Position numbers and translations under genes: made by a program. Below are positions 33,017 to 42,536 of a DNA stretch of 64,000 nt, one piece after another. Origin of the DNA: CAWJFP01 sp963842155 (GTDB lineage: Bacteria; Pseudomonadota; Alphaproteobacteria; JACZXZ01); assembly GCA_963842155.1 (NCBI GenBank), contig CAWJFP010000008.1, forward strand, positions 1 through 64,000. The letters are read 5' to 3'. Below the pieces are notes generated by a model that was given only the letters and a program-made list of their open reading frames with translations, ran no database searches and was not told the DNA's origin. Position 1 is the stretch's first letter. Each line of letters begins with the position of its first letter.

Positions 33017-34318
33017 TCACCCCATCCGGTTCGGCAGATATGTCGCGATGATGGGGAAGCTGATGAGGATGATCAGCCGCAATATGTCGGTGACGACGAA
33101 GGGGATCACGCCGAGGAAGATCGTCGAGAACTTCACGTCCCTCACCACGCTCTTGATGACGAAGACGTTCATGCCCACGGGCGGATGGATGAGCCCGAGC
33201 TCGACCGTCATCACGATGATCACGCCGAACCAGATCGGATCGAAGCCGAGTGCCGTGATCACCGGGAAGATGATGGGGATGGTGAGGATGATCATCGCCA
33301 TGGCGTCCATCACGCAGCCCAGCGCCAGGTACATCACCATGATCACGGCGAGCACGCCGTAGCGCCCGAGGCCCAGGCTGGTGAAGAAGGCGGTGATGTG
33401 CTGCGGCGTCTGGGTGACGGTGAGGAAATAGCCGAAGAGCAGCGCGCCGATCAGGATGGTGAAGATCGCGGCCGTGGTGCGCGTCGCGCGCATCAGGCAG
33501 TCGACGAGCTGGGCGAGGGTGAGCTTGCCGCGCGCGACCGCGATGAGGAATGCGCCGCTCGCCCCCATCGCCGCCGCCTCGGTCGCGGTGAAGACGCCGC
33601 CATAGAGCCCGCCGATCACGAAGAGGAAGAGCAGGGTGATGGCCCAGACGTTGCGCAGCGCGCTCAGGCGCTCGCGCCAGCCATGGCGCGGGCCCTGCGG
33701 CAGGAAGTTGGGCCGCGCCCGCCCGATCGCCGTGATGGTCAGGATATACATGGTGATGGCGAGCAGGCCGGGCAGGATGCCGGCGATGTAGAGCCGGCCG
33801 ATATCCTGCTCGGTGATGAGGCCGTAGACGGCGAGCACGAGGGAGGGCGGCAGCATGGCGCCGAGCGTGCCGCCCGCCGCGATCACGCCGGTGGCGAAGC
33901 TCTGCGGATAGTTGTAGCGCCGCATCTCGGGATAGGCGACGGCGGAGAAGGTGGCGGCCGTGGCGACCGAGGAGCCCGAGATGGCGGCGAAGCCGGCGCA
34001 GGCCGCGATCGTCGCCATGCCGAGCCCGCCGCGCCGATGGCCGAGAAAGGCGTTCGCCGTCTGGAACAGCTCGCGGCTCATGCCCGAGGCGGAGGCGATG
34101 GCGCCCATCAGCAGGAACAATGGAATGACGCCGAAGCCCTCGTCGGTCGCCGTGCGGATGGGCGATTCGGCGAGCAGCTTCAGCGCCGGCCCCATCCCCG
34201 CCATCATGCCGAAGCCGGCGACGCCGACCAACCCCATGGCGATGCCGATCGGCACGCGCAGGACCATGAGCGTGAAGAGCAGCACGAACCCGAGGGTCGC
34301 GATCAGATCGGGGCTCAA
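33017..34318 (-). CDS. dctM: TRAP transporter large permease (DctM family)
   Basis: The 433-residue polytopic membrane protein has the family's signature pieces: VPIGIAMGLVGVAGFGMM, GFGVIPLFLLMGAIASASGM, AACAGFAAISGSSVATAATF, and GVIAAGGTLGAMLPPSL. The likely start is a TTG at 34318, eight bases after the small-permease stop and behind GAGG. It is the main channel of a sodium-coupled tripartite importer of organic acids, with the small permease and binding protein encoded upstream. Confidence 0.85.
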   Translation of the reverse strand: MSPDLIATLGFVLLFTLMVLRVPIGIAMGLVGVAGFGMMAGMGPALKLLAESPIRTATDEGFGVIPLFLLMGAIASASGMSRELFQTANAFLGHRRGGLGMATIAACAGFAAISGSSVATAATFSAVAYPEMRRYNYPQSFATGVIAAGGTLGAMLPPSLVLAVYGLITEQDIGRLYIAGILPGLLAITMYILTITAIGRARPNFLPQGPRHGWRERLSALRNVWAITLLFLFVIGGLYGGVFTATEAAAMGASGAFLIAVARGKLTLAQLVDCLMRATRTTAAIFTILIGALLFGYFLTVTQTPQHITAFFTSLGLGRYGVLAVIMVMYLALGCVMDAMAMIILTIPIIFPVITALGFDPIWFGVIIVMTVELGLIHPPVGMNVFVIKSVVRDVKFSTIFLGVIPFVVTDILRLIILISFPIIATYLPNRMG

Positions 34319-34325
34319 ATGAACC

Positions 34326-34866
34326 TCAGTGGGTCGAGGAGGGGGGAGGGGCCGCGGCGCCATCCGCCCGCGCCCCGCGCGCGACGCGGGCGAGCCGCAG
34401 CAGCAACAGCGGCACCGATGCCGCGAGCCCGAGCCAGGCGACGAGAAAAAAGCCCCAGACGGGGATATGGAGATCGAAGGTGAGGACGTTCTCGCGCCAG
34501 GTCGACAGCACCTTGCCGCCCATCATCCAGACGAAGACGGCCATGCAGCCGAGCGTGACGAGGGCGGCGAACAGGTCCATCGCCCAGCGCGCGCGCGCGC
34601 CCGAGCGCGCCCCACAGCAGATCGACCGTGATATGGTCGCCGCGATAGCAGGCGAGCGTGATGCCCCAGAAGATGACGATGCCCAGGAGATTGCGCCCGA
34701 TATCGAAGGCGTCGGGCAGGCCCCAGCTGAAGACGTAGCGCAGCACCACCGAGACGAAGGTGAGCGCGGTCACGAGCGCGATGAAGACCCCGGCGACGAG
34801 CTCGAAGCCGTGGACGAAGCGCTCGAGGGGGCTCCGGCCGGATGGCAGGCTATGATTCTTGTTCAT
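34326..34866 (-). CDS. dctQ: TRAP transporter small permease (DctQ family), frame break in a GC run
   Basis: Translation from 34866 gives SPLERFVHGFELVAGVFIAL, VVLRYVFSWGLPDAFDIGRN and WGITLACYRGDHITVDLLWG, the four-helix DctQ plan. At about 34590-34605 the sequence enters a run of alternating G and C and the frame slips. The correct ending (MDLFAALVTLGCMAVFVWMM to WGFFLVAWLGLAASVPLLLL) continues in the next frame to 34326. Repaired, it is about 180 residues, normal for the family. Slippage in the GC dinucleotide run or a sequencing indel there explains it. Confidence 0.8.
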
Positions 34867-34909
34867 CGAAGCGGCCTCCCCCAACCCGTCGATCCGCTTC
34901 GCGGCTCGA

Positions 34910-34983
34910 CCTCCCTCCCCGTCAAGGGGGAGGGGGAAATCTTTGCCGGCGATCAGAATTCCCTCCCCCATTGAGGGGGAGGG
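34910..34983. repeat. Two GC-rich palindromes between DctP and DctQ genes
   Basis: CCTCCCTCCCC-GTCAA-GGGGGAGGGGG (34910-34936) and CCCTCCCCC-ATTG-AGGGGGAGGG (34961-34983) are near-perfect hairpins in the 190-base spacer between the TRAP binding-protein gene and the small permease. They may limit readthrough so that the binding protein is made in excess, as is common for such operons; this is inference. Confidence 0.55.
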
Positions 34984-35057
34984 TAGGGTGGTTGGTACGG
35001 GAGGCATTAGCGACCCCGAGCATCGGCACGGATTGGCGGATCGCGCAAATCGCGCGC

Positions 35058-36077
35058 CTAATAGGCCGCATCGTGCTTCTTGAGATCGGCCTCGAGGGCG
35101 GCGAAAATCGCGTCCGGATCGTCGTAGCCCGCCTTGCGCGCCGCCGCGGCCCATTCGCCCTTGAGCGGCTCGGCCGCCTTGCGCCAGGCGGCGAGCTGCT
35201 CGGCCGTGAGCGGATAGACGACATGGCCGGGCTCGGCCGCGACCTTGTCGCGCCCCGCCCGCTCGAAATCGGCCCAAGGCCCGGCCATCCGCTCGGCCCA
35301 TTCCGTCGTGCAATGGTCGTCGATCGCCTTCTTCTGGTTGGCCGAGAGGGAATCGTATTTCGCCTGGTTCATGACCCAGACGAAGGTGGTGACGTAGAGC
35401 TTCACGTCCATGTGGAACTTCACCACCTTGTCGATGCCGAACAGCACCAGCGAGCCCCAGGGGAAGGTGATGGCGTCGGCCACGCCGCGCTCCAGCATGT
35501 CGCGCGCCTGGGGTGCCGCCGCCTGCACGTTGGTGCCGCCGAGCAGGGTGACGAGCTCGCCGATGGTGCCGTCCGCCGGACGCACCTTGAGGCCGCGCAT
35601 GTCCTCGGGCAGCAGGATCTGCTTGCGCGCGTGCAAGGTGCCGGGGTCGTGCACGAAGGCCAGGCAGAAATGCACGTCCTTCATCTCGCGCGCGGCATAG
35701 GCGCGGTACCATTCGTCGAAGGCGGCGCTGCCGCCCTTGGCATCGGCGAAGAGGAAGGGCAGCTCGCCCGCGGCGATCACCGGAAAGCGGCCGGGCTGAT
35801 AGCCGGGATTGACATAGGCCAGGTCCGCTATGCCGTCGCGCGCCATGTCGTAATGATCGAAGGCCTTGCCGAGCTGCTGCGCGGGAAAGATCGCCGAGGT
35901 GAGCGTGCCGCCGGATTCCTTCTGCACGCCGTCGGCCCAGTCCTGGATCACCGTCTGCAGCGGATGGGAGGGCGGCACCCAATGCGAGAGCTTGAGCTGG
36001 ACCGGCTGGTCTTGCGCCAGCGCGGGCCCGCCGGCAAGCAGCAAGGCGGCGCAGAGCGCGGCGGTAAGGCTCCTCAT
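35058..36077 (-). CDS. dctP: TRAP transporter periplasmic substrate-binding protein (DctP family)
   Basis: The 339-residue protein has a signal peptide (LTAALCAALLLAGGPALAQ), LKLSHWVPPSHPLQTVIQDW, SAIFPAQQLGKAFDHYDMAR, the ligand-arginine region LKVRPADGTIGELVTLLGG, and DAITFPWGSLVLFGIDKVVK. It captures a carboxylate-type ligand and delivers it to the DctQM permease encoded downstream on the same strand. The substrate cannot be read from sequence. Confidence 0.85.
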   Translation of the reverse strand: MRSLTAALCAALLLAGGPALAQDQPVQLKLSHWVPPSHPLQTVIQDWADGVQKESGGTLTSAIFPAQQLGKAFDHYDMARDGIADLAYVNPGYQPGRFPVIAAGELPFLFADAKGGSAAFDEWYRAYAAREMKDVHFCLAFVHDPGTLHARKQILLPEDMRGLKVRPADGTIGELVTLLGGTNVQAAAPQARDMLERGVADAITFPWGSLVLFGIDKVVKFHMDVKLYVTTFVWVMNQAKYDSLSANQKKAIDDHCTTEWAERMAGPWADFERAGRDKVAAEPGHVVYPLTAEQLAAWRKAAEPLKGEWAAAARKAGYDDPDAIFAALEADLKKHDAAY

Positions 36078-36222
36078 GACGTCTCTCCCTGGCTGGCGGT
36101 TCGTCCGCCTTCGCGACGGGTTTCGCGCAAATCGCGCTCCGCCGCCCCGCGCGGCACTCTAAGTGGGAAGGCCAGCCATGACAACAAGCGCCCCCGACGA
36201 CAAGGGCGCGCGGCCCTCCGCC

Positions 36223-36528
36223 CTATTGGTGATAATCGAAGACCTTGCCGTTGCGGATGATGCAGCGCGCGGAGAGCGGCCGGCCCTCGGCGTAGGCGAG
36301 ATCGAGCGCCACCTCGTCCTGCTTGTCGCCGCGCGTGATCGCCGAGCGCGCGATATGCGGCTCGCCCGGGTTCTCGCCCTGCGGCTGGCGCGAGGCGATC
36401 TCGTCGAGGCAGAGCTTGATGAGCGCCTGATCGGACAATGGCGGATCGGCCGCGCGCGCTTGTCCCGCCGCGACGAGCGCGCCGGCGAAAATCATCGGAA
36501 GCAGCTTGATCCGGCGAGCTTGGCGCAT
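36223..36528 (-). CDS. Small exported protein of unknown function
   Basis: The 101-residue product starts at 36528 behind GGGAGAGAGA. It has a signal peptide (IKLLPMIFAGALVAAGQARA) and a short mature domain with two cysteines (LIKLCLDEIASRQPQGENPG; ARCIIRNGKVFDYH). It lies upstream of the TRAP operon on the same strand. No family is recognised. Confidence 0.6.
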   Translation of the reverse strand: MRQARRIKLLPMIFAGALVAAGQARAADPPLSDQALIKLCLDEIASRQPQGENPGEPHIARSAITRGDKQDEVALDLAYAEGRPLSARCIIRNGKVFDYHQ

Positions 36529-36733
36529 TCTCTCTCTCCCTGCCTGCATCCTTCGTTGCCGCGACGACGTAGGAGAGATGGCAGATCGGGCAACATCGAG
36601 GCAAGGCCGCTCTTGGCGGCAAAATCGATCTTGCTCCCGCGACACGCCTGGTGTGACATCCCGGGATAGGGCCCGCCGATGGAGCGCGCGACCCTTCGGG
36701 CCATGCGATCACAGCCGAAAAGGCGTAGGCGAC

Positions 36734-37903
36734 ATGGATTTCGAATTGTCGGAAGAGCACCGGATGCTGAAGGATCTGGTGCATCGTTTCGTCGATGACG
36801 AGTTGCTGCCGTTGGAAGCAAGCGTGCTCGCGCGCGAGGCATCCGGCCAGGGGCTGTTCCTCTCCGACGGCGAGCGAAAGCGCATCGACGGGGTGTCGAA
36901 GCGGCTCGGTCTCTGGGGGCTCGACGCGCCGACGGATATCGGCGGCGCGGACCTGCCGGCCGTGGCGCTGATCGGCGTCAACGAGGAATTGGGCCGCGAC
37001 CATCACGCCCTACACGCTGCCGCCGGATTCGCCGAACCTGCGCATGCTGATGGCGACCGTGAGCGAGCGCCAGCGCGAGGCCTATCTCGTGCCCTATGTG
37101 AACGGCGAAACCATATCCGCCATCGCGATTTCGGAGCCGGGCGCGGGCTCCGACCCCGCCGCCATGATCACGCGCGCGGCGCGCGACGGCGAGGACTGGA
37201 TCTTGAACGGCCGCAAGATCTGGATCAGCCGCGCCGAGCACGCCGACTTCACCATCGTCATGGCGGCGACCGACAGGGAGAAGCGCGCCCGCGGCGGCAT
37301 CTCGGCGTTCCTGGTGGACAAGGGAGCGCCGGGCTTCAACGTGCTGCGGCGCATCCCCATGATCGGCGGCGCCTTCACCTACGAGATCGCGCTCGAGGAT
37401 TGCCGCGTGGAAGGCTGGAAGCTGCTCGGCAGGGAGGGTCAGGGATTTGCGCCCATGCAGCTGAGGCTCGGCACAAGGCGGCTCCAGATGGCGGCCTGGT
37501 CGATCGGCACGGCGCAGCGCGCGTTGGACATGATCTGCGAATTCGCGCCGCAGCGCGTGACGTTCGGTCAGCCGCTTGTCGGAACGCCAGGCGATCCAAT
37601 GGTGGGTGGCGGACGCGGCCACGAAGATCCACGCGGCGCGCCTGATGACCTATGACTGCGCCTGGAAGCTGGATTCGGGCCGCGACGCGCGCCTCGAAAT
37701 CTCGATGATCAAGGCCTTCGCGACCGAGATGGCGTTCGAGGTCGTCGACCGCGCCATGCAGGCCCATGGCGCGATGGGCATGACGAAGGAGCTGCCGCTG
37801 CAGCTCATGGCCTCGCAGGCTGCGCCCCATGCGCATCTATGACGGCCCGACCGAAGTGCATAAATGGGTGGTGGCGCGGAGCCTGCTGGGAACCAAGCGA
37901 TGA
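36734..37903 (+). pseudogene. Acyl-CoA dehydrogenase with three frame breaks
   Basis: The start at 36734 (LSEEHRMLKDLVHRFVDDEL) and all later parts are typical of acyl-CoA dehydrogenases: AIAISEPGAGSDPAAMITRA (flavin/substrate contact), WILNGRKIWISRAEHADFTI, and AMQAHGAMGMTKELPLQLMA near the flavin end. The coherent reading needs frame changes near 37000, near 37590 and near 37822, ending with MRIYDGPTEVHKWVVARSLL and a stop at 37903. Repaired, it is about 388 residues, the family's usual size. Three separate indels may be genuine decay, but every conserved motif is retained, which points instead to sequence error. Confidence 0.75.
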
Positions 37904-37925
37904 CGCGAAGGGCGCCTATTCGAAG

Positions 37926-38873
37926 CTACCCGGCCGGGCCGCGCTCCAGCGCCGCGCGATCCCACTCCGCGAGATCGGCGGCGGCGGCGTAGCTGCTCTC
38001 GAGGAACTCGAGGAGAAGGTCGTCGGGCGCCTTCGCTTGCCTTACTGCGTCGTAGGGCAGGATGAATTCTCCAAGCTCCTTCTGCCAATAGGCGCCGCTC
38101 GGCCGGACGGCCGCGGCGGCGAAGCCGGGCGGCTGCGGGTAGGCGTAGGAGTAGAAGGCGGCTCCGGCGACGGGACCGCCGCCGGGCCAGAATCCGCAGC
38201 TGCTGACCTCATGCGAATAGGCTTCGCGCATGACCCAGTTCCCGAGATTGGGGGAGGTTCCCATGAATTCGGGAGCGCGGCGGCCGGAGAACCGCGTGAC
38301 GGCAAGATCGAAGCTGCCCCAGAAAAAATGCACCGGGCTCGCCTTGCCGACGAAGCGCGACCGGAAGCGATGGAAGACGCGATCGCATTGCACGAGGATG
38401 CGCCAGAACCGGTTGACATATTCCTTGTCGTAGGAAGCATGCGCGCGATCCGTCTCGAAGGGGACCGCGCCCGCGATCTCGACGGGCATCGTCCAGATCT
38501 TGACGGCGATGCCGAGCGCCGCGAGCTGCGCCATCAGCTCACGATGGAAATCGGCGACCGAGCGAGGCGCCAGGGCGAGGCTCGCGGTCATGCCGTCGCT
38601 GCAGGCGATGACGAGGCGATGGTCGATGAAATCGAAGTCGATCTGGAAAACGCGGGCGCCGAACGGCATCGGCGAGGTGGTGAGCCCGCGCGCGGTGACA
38701 TAGAGCGGCACTTGCCACCAGTGATTCACCCGCGGCGCCAGCGCCAGGCGAATCTTGCCGACCATCTGCGTCCATAGCTGCAGCGTGGCGTAGCTGTCTT
38801 GCCATTCCGCGAGCGGCAAGCTGGGCCAGGCATCGGCATTGTCGGTCATGGACAACTCGGCGTGGCTCGTCAT
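37926..38873 (-). CDS. DUF5996 family protein
   Basis: The 315-residue protein has the family's typical phrases: WPSLPLAEWQDSYATLQLWT, VNHWWQVPLYVTARGLTTSP, FDFIDHRLVIACSDG, SPVHFFWGSFDLAVTRFSGR, and AYSHEVSSCGFWPGGGPVAG. It is cytoplasmic with no known reaction. It is convergent with the acyl-CoA dehydrogenase gene. Confidence 0.8.
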   Translation of the reverse strand: MTSHAELSMTDNADAWPSLPLAEWQDSYATLQLWTQMVGKIRLALAPRVNHWWQVPLYVTARGLTTSPMPFGARVFQIDFDFIDHRLVIACSDGMTASLALAPRSVADFHRELMAQLAALGIAVKIWTMPVEIAGAVPFETDRAHASYDKEYVNRFWRILVQCDRVFHRFRSRFVGKASPVHFFWGSFDLAVTRFSGRRAPEFMGTSPNLGNWVMREAYSHEVSSCGFWPGGGPVAGAAFYSYAYPQPPGFAAAAVRPSGAYWQKELGEFILPYDAVRQAKAPDDLLLEFLESSYAAAADLAEWDRAALERGPAG

Positions 38874-39059
38874 ATCCGGCGCGTCCGATTACTAGCGCCA
38901 AAATTCGCCAAGCGGCAACAGCCTCGCTTTTACCGTCGCCCTCAAGGAGGCAGGGCAGGCGTTCGAGATTGACAGCCGCCGATGCCTCCGCGGAAGATGG
39001 CGCCCGCGCCAAAATCCGCCAAGAGATCGCGCGATCACCGACAAGACGGGGCGAGGACG

Positions 39060-39714
39060 ATGCCGGGAAAAAGCAGGCGTGCCATGGGCGCGCTCATCGG
39101 GAGCGCGGTGGTACTTCTCGCCGCCATGGCTGCCGCCGGAGCGGCGCCGCCTTCGGGTCCGCTGAAGGATTGGCCTTGTCCCAAGCCGGAGGCCGCAGCG
39201 CTCTCGGCCGAGGCGCTTTACGGCAAGCCCTTGCCCGCGCCCTTGCCGCCCAAGGGCGCCTGGGACGAGCGATGAAGCGGTCAGGCACGTGGTCCGCTTC
39301 GCCGCCGCGCCCGAGAACATGGCGCAATTCGGCGCCGAGCGGATCGCCGTTCTGGCCCAGTCGAGCGGGGCGCGCAGGCGCGACGTTCTGCTGCTCGTCT
39401 TCTCGGGCGTGGTCGAGCGCATGGAGGCGCTCCGCGCCGTGATCGTCGAGGGCATCGGTCATCAGGTGGTGAACTCGCGCCTCGTGGCCGAGGAGCTCGC
39501 CGCCAACGACCGCGCGCTGGCCGCCCTCGGCAATGACGCCTCGGAGGCGACCGCGAAGCGCCGCAAGGACCTCGAGACGGCCCGCTTCTGGAACCGCCGC
39601 TCGCTCGGCGACATCGAGGACAAGGCCGAGCTGGCCTGCCACCAGCTCGACCATGCCGAAAAGAAGGCCCAGGCGCTCGCCGCCGCGATCCGCGGGCAAA
39701 TCGAGCGGCCTTAG
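39060..39714 (+). CDS. Exported protein of unknown function, frame break near 39272
   Basis: From ATG 39060 a basic start and membrane/signal segment (MGALIGSAVVLLAAMAAAGA) lead to LKDWPCPKPEAAALSAEALY and GAWDE, then a stop. A one-base shift at about 39270 continues smoothly as DEAVRHVVRFAAAPENMAQF to a coiled helical end (FWNRRSLGDIEDKAELACHQ) stopping at 39714. Joined, it is about 218 residues with a single N-terminal export segment. It is close upstream of the PQQ dehydrogenase, but I see no known family. Confidence 0.55.
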
Positions 39715-39906
39715 GGCTTCCGAGGGGTTGCGACGGCGACGGATTCGCTCGACCGGCCGGTAGGCCTATGGTAGGTTGACCGGAAATGCGCCGGTTCGCG
39801 ACGGGGTCTGGCGAGAGCCGGCGGGCAGGACAAAGCTTTCGACAAGAAGCAATAATCAAGAAACGCGAGGGGCAAGCATGCGAATCCATATAACGGGAGG
39901 TTCAGG

Positions 39907-41592
39907 ATGCGTAAGGCGATAATCCTCGCCGCGACGATGCTCGCGGCGGGCGCGGTGGGGGCCGCTCAGTCGGCGACATGGGACGACCTCGTGAAGGCCG
40001 GCAGCCAGAGCAAGAACTGGCTGCTCTATGGCGGCGATCTCGGCCAGCAGCGCTTCTGGCCCGGCAAGGGGATCAACACGGGCAACGTGCATGGGCTGCA
40101 CGTCAAATGGGTGTTCCAGACCGGCGTCATCGGCTCGTTCGAGAACACGCCGATCGTCGAGAACGGCATCATGTACGTGACGACGCCCTACGACCACGCC
40201 TTCGCCGTCGACGCCAAGACGGGCGCGCAGCTCTGGCATTACGAGCACAAGCTCGGCAAGGTGCCCTATTGCTGCGGCCCCAACAATCGCGGCGTGGCGG
40301 TGCTCGGCGACAACGTCTATATGGCGACGCTCGACGCCGAGCTTGTGGCGCTCGACAAGAAGACCGGCACGAAGGTCTGGGAGGTCCAGGTCGCCGATCC
40401 CGACGCCGGCTATTCGCTCACGCTTGCGCCCACGATCTACAAGGACAAGGTGATCGTCGGCATCTCCGGCGGCGAATACGGCATCCGCGGCATGATCACG
40501 GCCTATAGCGCGGCCGACGGCAAGCTGGCCTGGCGTTGGTACACGGTTCCGGCACCCGACGAGGCGGCGCCCGACGGCGCCAAGGGCTGGGAAGGCGCCT
40601 ACGTCGAGAAGGCCGACGGCATCAATCCGCTCCATCGCGACATCGCGGGCGAGAAGGCCGCCGCGGCCGATCCCAAGAACAAGGACGCCTGGATGCATGG
40701 CGGCGCCGGCAACTGGATGACCGACACGATCGACGTCAAGACCGGCATGCTCTACGCCACGATCGGCAATCCCTCGCCCGATCTCGACGGCTCCGTCCGT
40801 CCGGGCGACAACCGCTGGTCGGACAGCCTGGTGGCGCTCAAGGCCGATACCGGCCAGCTCGTCTGGGCCTACCAATATGTGCCCCACGACGTGTGGGATC
40901 TGGACGCCACCTCGCCGCCCTTGCTCGGCATGGCTCCGGACGCCGGCGGCAAGATGGTGCCCGTGGTCATCTCGGGCGGCAAGACCGGCTGGGTCTATGT
41001 CCATGACAGGGCGACCGGCAAGCTGATCCGCCGCTCCGTCGCGATGGTGCCCCAGGAGAATCTGTTCGCGCTGCCGACCGAGGGCGAGGGCACGCGCATG
41101 CTGCCCGGCGCCAATGGCGGCGTCGAATGGTCGCCCGGCGCCTTCGATCCGCATTCGGGCTACGCCTACTTCGTCAACCTCCATCAGCCCATGCATTACG
41201 CCTTCAAGCATGAGCCCTGGCAGAAGGGTGCTCTTTGGCTGGCGGGCGCCTTCACCGCGATTCCCGGCGAGAAGCAATGGGGCAACGTGATCGCGATCAA
41301 CGCGGCCGACGGCAAGAAGGTGTGGGAGCACAAGACCGACGGTCCGATGATCGGCGGCGAGCTCGCCACCGCGGGCGGCCTCCTCTTCGCGGGCGAGGGC
41401 AATGGCTGGTTCAAGGCCTATGATTCGAAGAGCGGGAAGGAGCTCTGGGCCTTCAATTGCGGCGCCGGCGTCAACTCCGCCCCGATGGCCTTCGAGGTCG
41501 ACGGCAAGCCCTATGTAGCGGTCGCCGCGGGCGGCAATTTCCAGCTCAGCTACCATCTCGGAGATTCGGTCTTCGTCTTCGGTCTCCAATAA
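39907..41592 (+). CDS. PQQ-dependent alcohol dehydrogenase (methanol/ethanol family)
   Basis: The 561-residue periplasmic protein starts behind GGGAGG with a signal peptide (AIILAATMLAAGAVGAAQSA). It has repeated eight-bladed-propeller tryptophan motifs, the vicinal disulfide pair Cys122-Cys123 in VPYCCGPNNRG, and the metal/PQQ residues Glu190 (SGGEYG), Asn288 (IGNPSPD) and the catalytic Asp331 (HDVWDLDAT). Asp333, two residues on, is the extra acid that marks lanthanide-dependent members. It oxidises a primary alcohol using PQQ. No cytochrome domain is attached and no cytochrome gene is adjacent. The pqq operon lies 830 bases downstream. Confidence 0.85.
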   Translation: MRKAIILAATMLAAGAVGAAQSATWDDLVKAGSQSKNWLLYGGDLGQQRFWPGKGINTGNVHGLHVKWVFQTGVIGSFENTPIVENGIMYVTTPYDHAFAVDAKTGAQLWHYEHKLGKVPYCCGPNNRGVAVLGDNVYMATLDAELVALDKKTGTKVWEVQVADPDAGYSLTLAPTIYKDKVIVGISGGEYGIRGMITAYSAADGKLAWRWYTVPAPDEAAPDGAKGWEGAYVEKADGINPLHRDIAGEKAAAADPKNKDAWMHGGAGNWMTDTIDVKTGMLYATIGNPSPDLDGSVRPGDNRWSDSLVALKADTGQLVWAYQYVPHDVWDLDATSPPLLGMAPDAGGKMVPVVISGGKTGWVYVHDRATGKLIRRSVAMVPQENLFALPTEGEGTRMLPGANGGVEWSPGAFDPHSGYAYFVNLHQPMHYAFKHEPWQKGALWLAGAFTAIPGEKQWGNVIAINAADGKKVWEHKTDGPMIGGELATAGGLLFAGEGNGWFKAYDSKSGKELWAFNCGAGVNSAPMAFEVDGKPYVAVAAGGNFQLSYHLGDSVFVFGLQ

Positions 41593-41645
41593 GCCTACCG
41601 GCGCCGCCGCGCCTTCGCGGGCCGGCGGCGCCCTTCGAGCTCGGG

Positions 41646-41674
41646 GCGGGCCTTGTAGGGCCCGCTCTTTTTTT
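41646..41674 (+). terminator. Rho-independent terminator after PQQ dehydrogenase
   Basis: GCGGGCC-TTGTAG-GGCCCGC is a perfect 7-base stem, followed by TCTTTTTTT. It ends transcription of the dehydrogenase gene and separates it from the cupredoxin gene. Confidence 0.8.
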
Positions 41675-41749
41675 GCTTTTTTGCGGGCCGCCGCGGCTAT
41701 GCTGCGCGCCGTTCGTCGTTTCGGGATACCCCCTTTTCCGGGAGGCACG

Positions 41750-42304
41750 ATGCGGAACTCGCTTGCGATGGCCCTGCTGGCCGGCCTTTTCGCGGCCGCG
41801 GCCTCTCCCGCCGGCCGGGCCGACGAGAGCCTGACGCCCTCCTGGATGCAGGTCGACGCCGCCGCCAAGTCGGTGCGCATCGATCTCGTGGCCGGCTGGA
41901 ACGCGAACGACGGGGCGCTCAATTTCAACGGCTATTTCAAGGGCAGCGCGACCATCAAAATCCCGCTGGGATGGAAGGTGGACGTCAAGTTCTCGAACCA
42001 TGACGGCATGCTGCCGCACAGCATGCTGGTGACCAAGCCCTATGGCGAAGGCCATATCCCCGAGCAGGCCGGAGCGGACCAGGTGGCCATCAAAAAGGCC
42101 TACTCGCGCGACCCGACGACAGGCGTCCTGCCGAACCAGCAGGACGACATCCCCTTCACGGCGAGCGATCCGGGCCAGTTCTGGCTGATTTGCGGCGTTA
42201 CCGGCCATGCGCTGGAGGGCATGTGGGTCAAGCTCGATATCGTGCCCGACCTGGCGCAGCCCGCCATAACGATCGCCCCGGCCGCCGAGCCCGGCCGGAA
42301 ATAG
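41750..42304 (+). CDS. Sulfocyanin-like cupredoxin, exported
   Basis: The 184-residue protein starts behind GGGAGG with a signal peptide (SLAMALLAGLFAAAASPAGR). It has type-1 copper ligands in the expected places: His90 (MLPHSMLVTK), then Cys148, His153 and Met158 in FWLICGVTGHALEGMW, the Cys-x4-His-x4-Met loop of single-copper electron carriers. The phrase IPLGWKVDVKFSNHDGMLPH is typical of sulfocyanin-like proteins. Placed between a PQQ dehydrogenase and pqqA, it is a candidate periplasmic electron acceptor for that enzyme; this pairing is inference. Confidence 0.75.
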   Translation: MRNSLAMALLAGLFAAAASPAGRADESLTPSWMQVDAAAKSVRIDLVAGWNANDGALNFNGYFKGSATIKIPLGWKVDVKFSNHDGMLPHSMLVTKPYGEGHIPEQAGADQVAIKKAYSRDPTTGVLPNQQDDIPFTASDPGQFWLICGVTGHALEGMWVKLDIVPDLAQPAITIAPAAEPGRK

Positions 42305-42339
42305 CCCCCGGAGCCCAGGAATCGGGATGAATTTTGCCA

Positions 42340-42368
42340 TTGATGTTCGGCGCCCGGCCGGGGATAAT
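42340..42368 (+). promoter_or_regulatory. Candidate promoter of the pqq operon
   Basis: TTGATG (42340-42345) and GATAAT (42363-42368) are separated by 17 bases, about 50 bases before the pqqA start. This is a good sigma-70-like spacing in an otherwise GC-rich spacer. No operator dyad is evident. Confidence 0.45.
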
Positions 42369-42420
42369 GGCTCATAAGTTGGGTATCCAACCGCTAACGA
42401 TGTCCAAGGGAGGACAGCCT

Positions 42421-42498
42421 ATGTGGACCAAGCCGAAGATTGTCGAAATCGCCGTCGGTCTCGAGATCAACGCGTACGCTTGCGCCGAGATCGCCTAA
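42421..42498 (+). CDS. pqqA: PqqA, precursor peptide of PQQ
   Basis: This tiny gene of 25 codons starts behind GGGAGGAC. It has the required Glu15 and Tyr19 in the E-x3-Y arrangement (GLEINAYACAEIA); these two residues are joined and become PQQ. It is short next to its relatives, which commonly have a few more residues after the second acidic position. The position just upstream of pqqB and the matching operon make the identification secure. Confidence 0.9.
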   Translation: MWTKPKIVEIAVGLEINAYACAEIA

Positions 42499-42536
42499 GC
42501 CATTGACGCCGCCCGCGCGCGGGCGGGGCGCGAACG

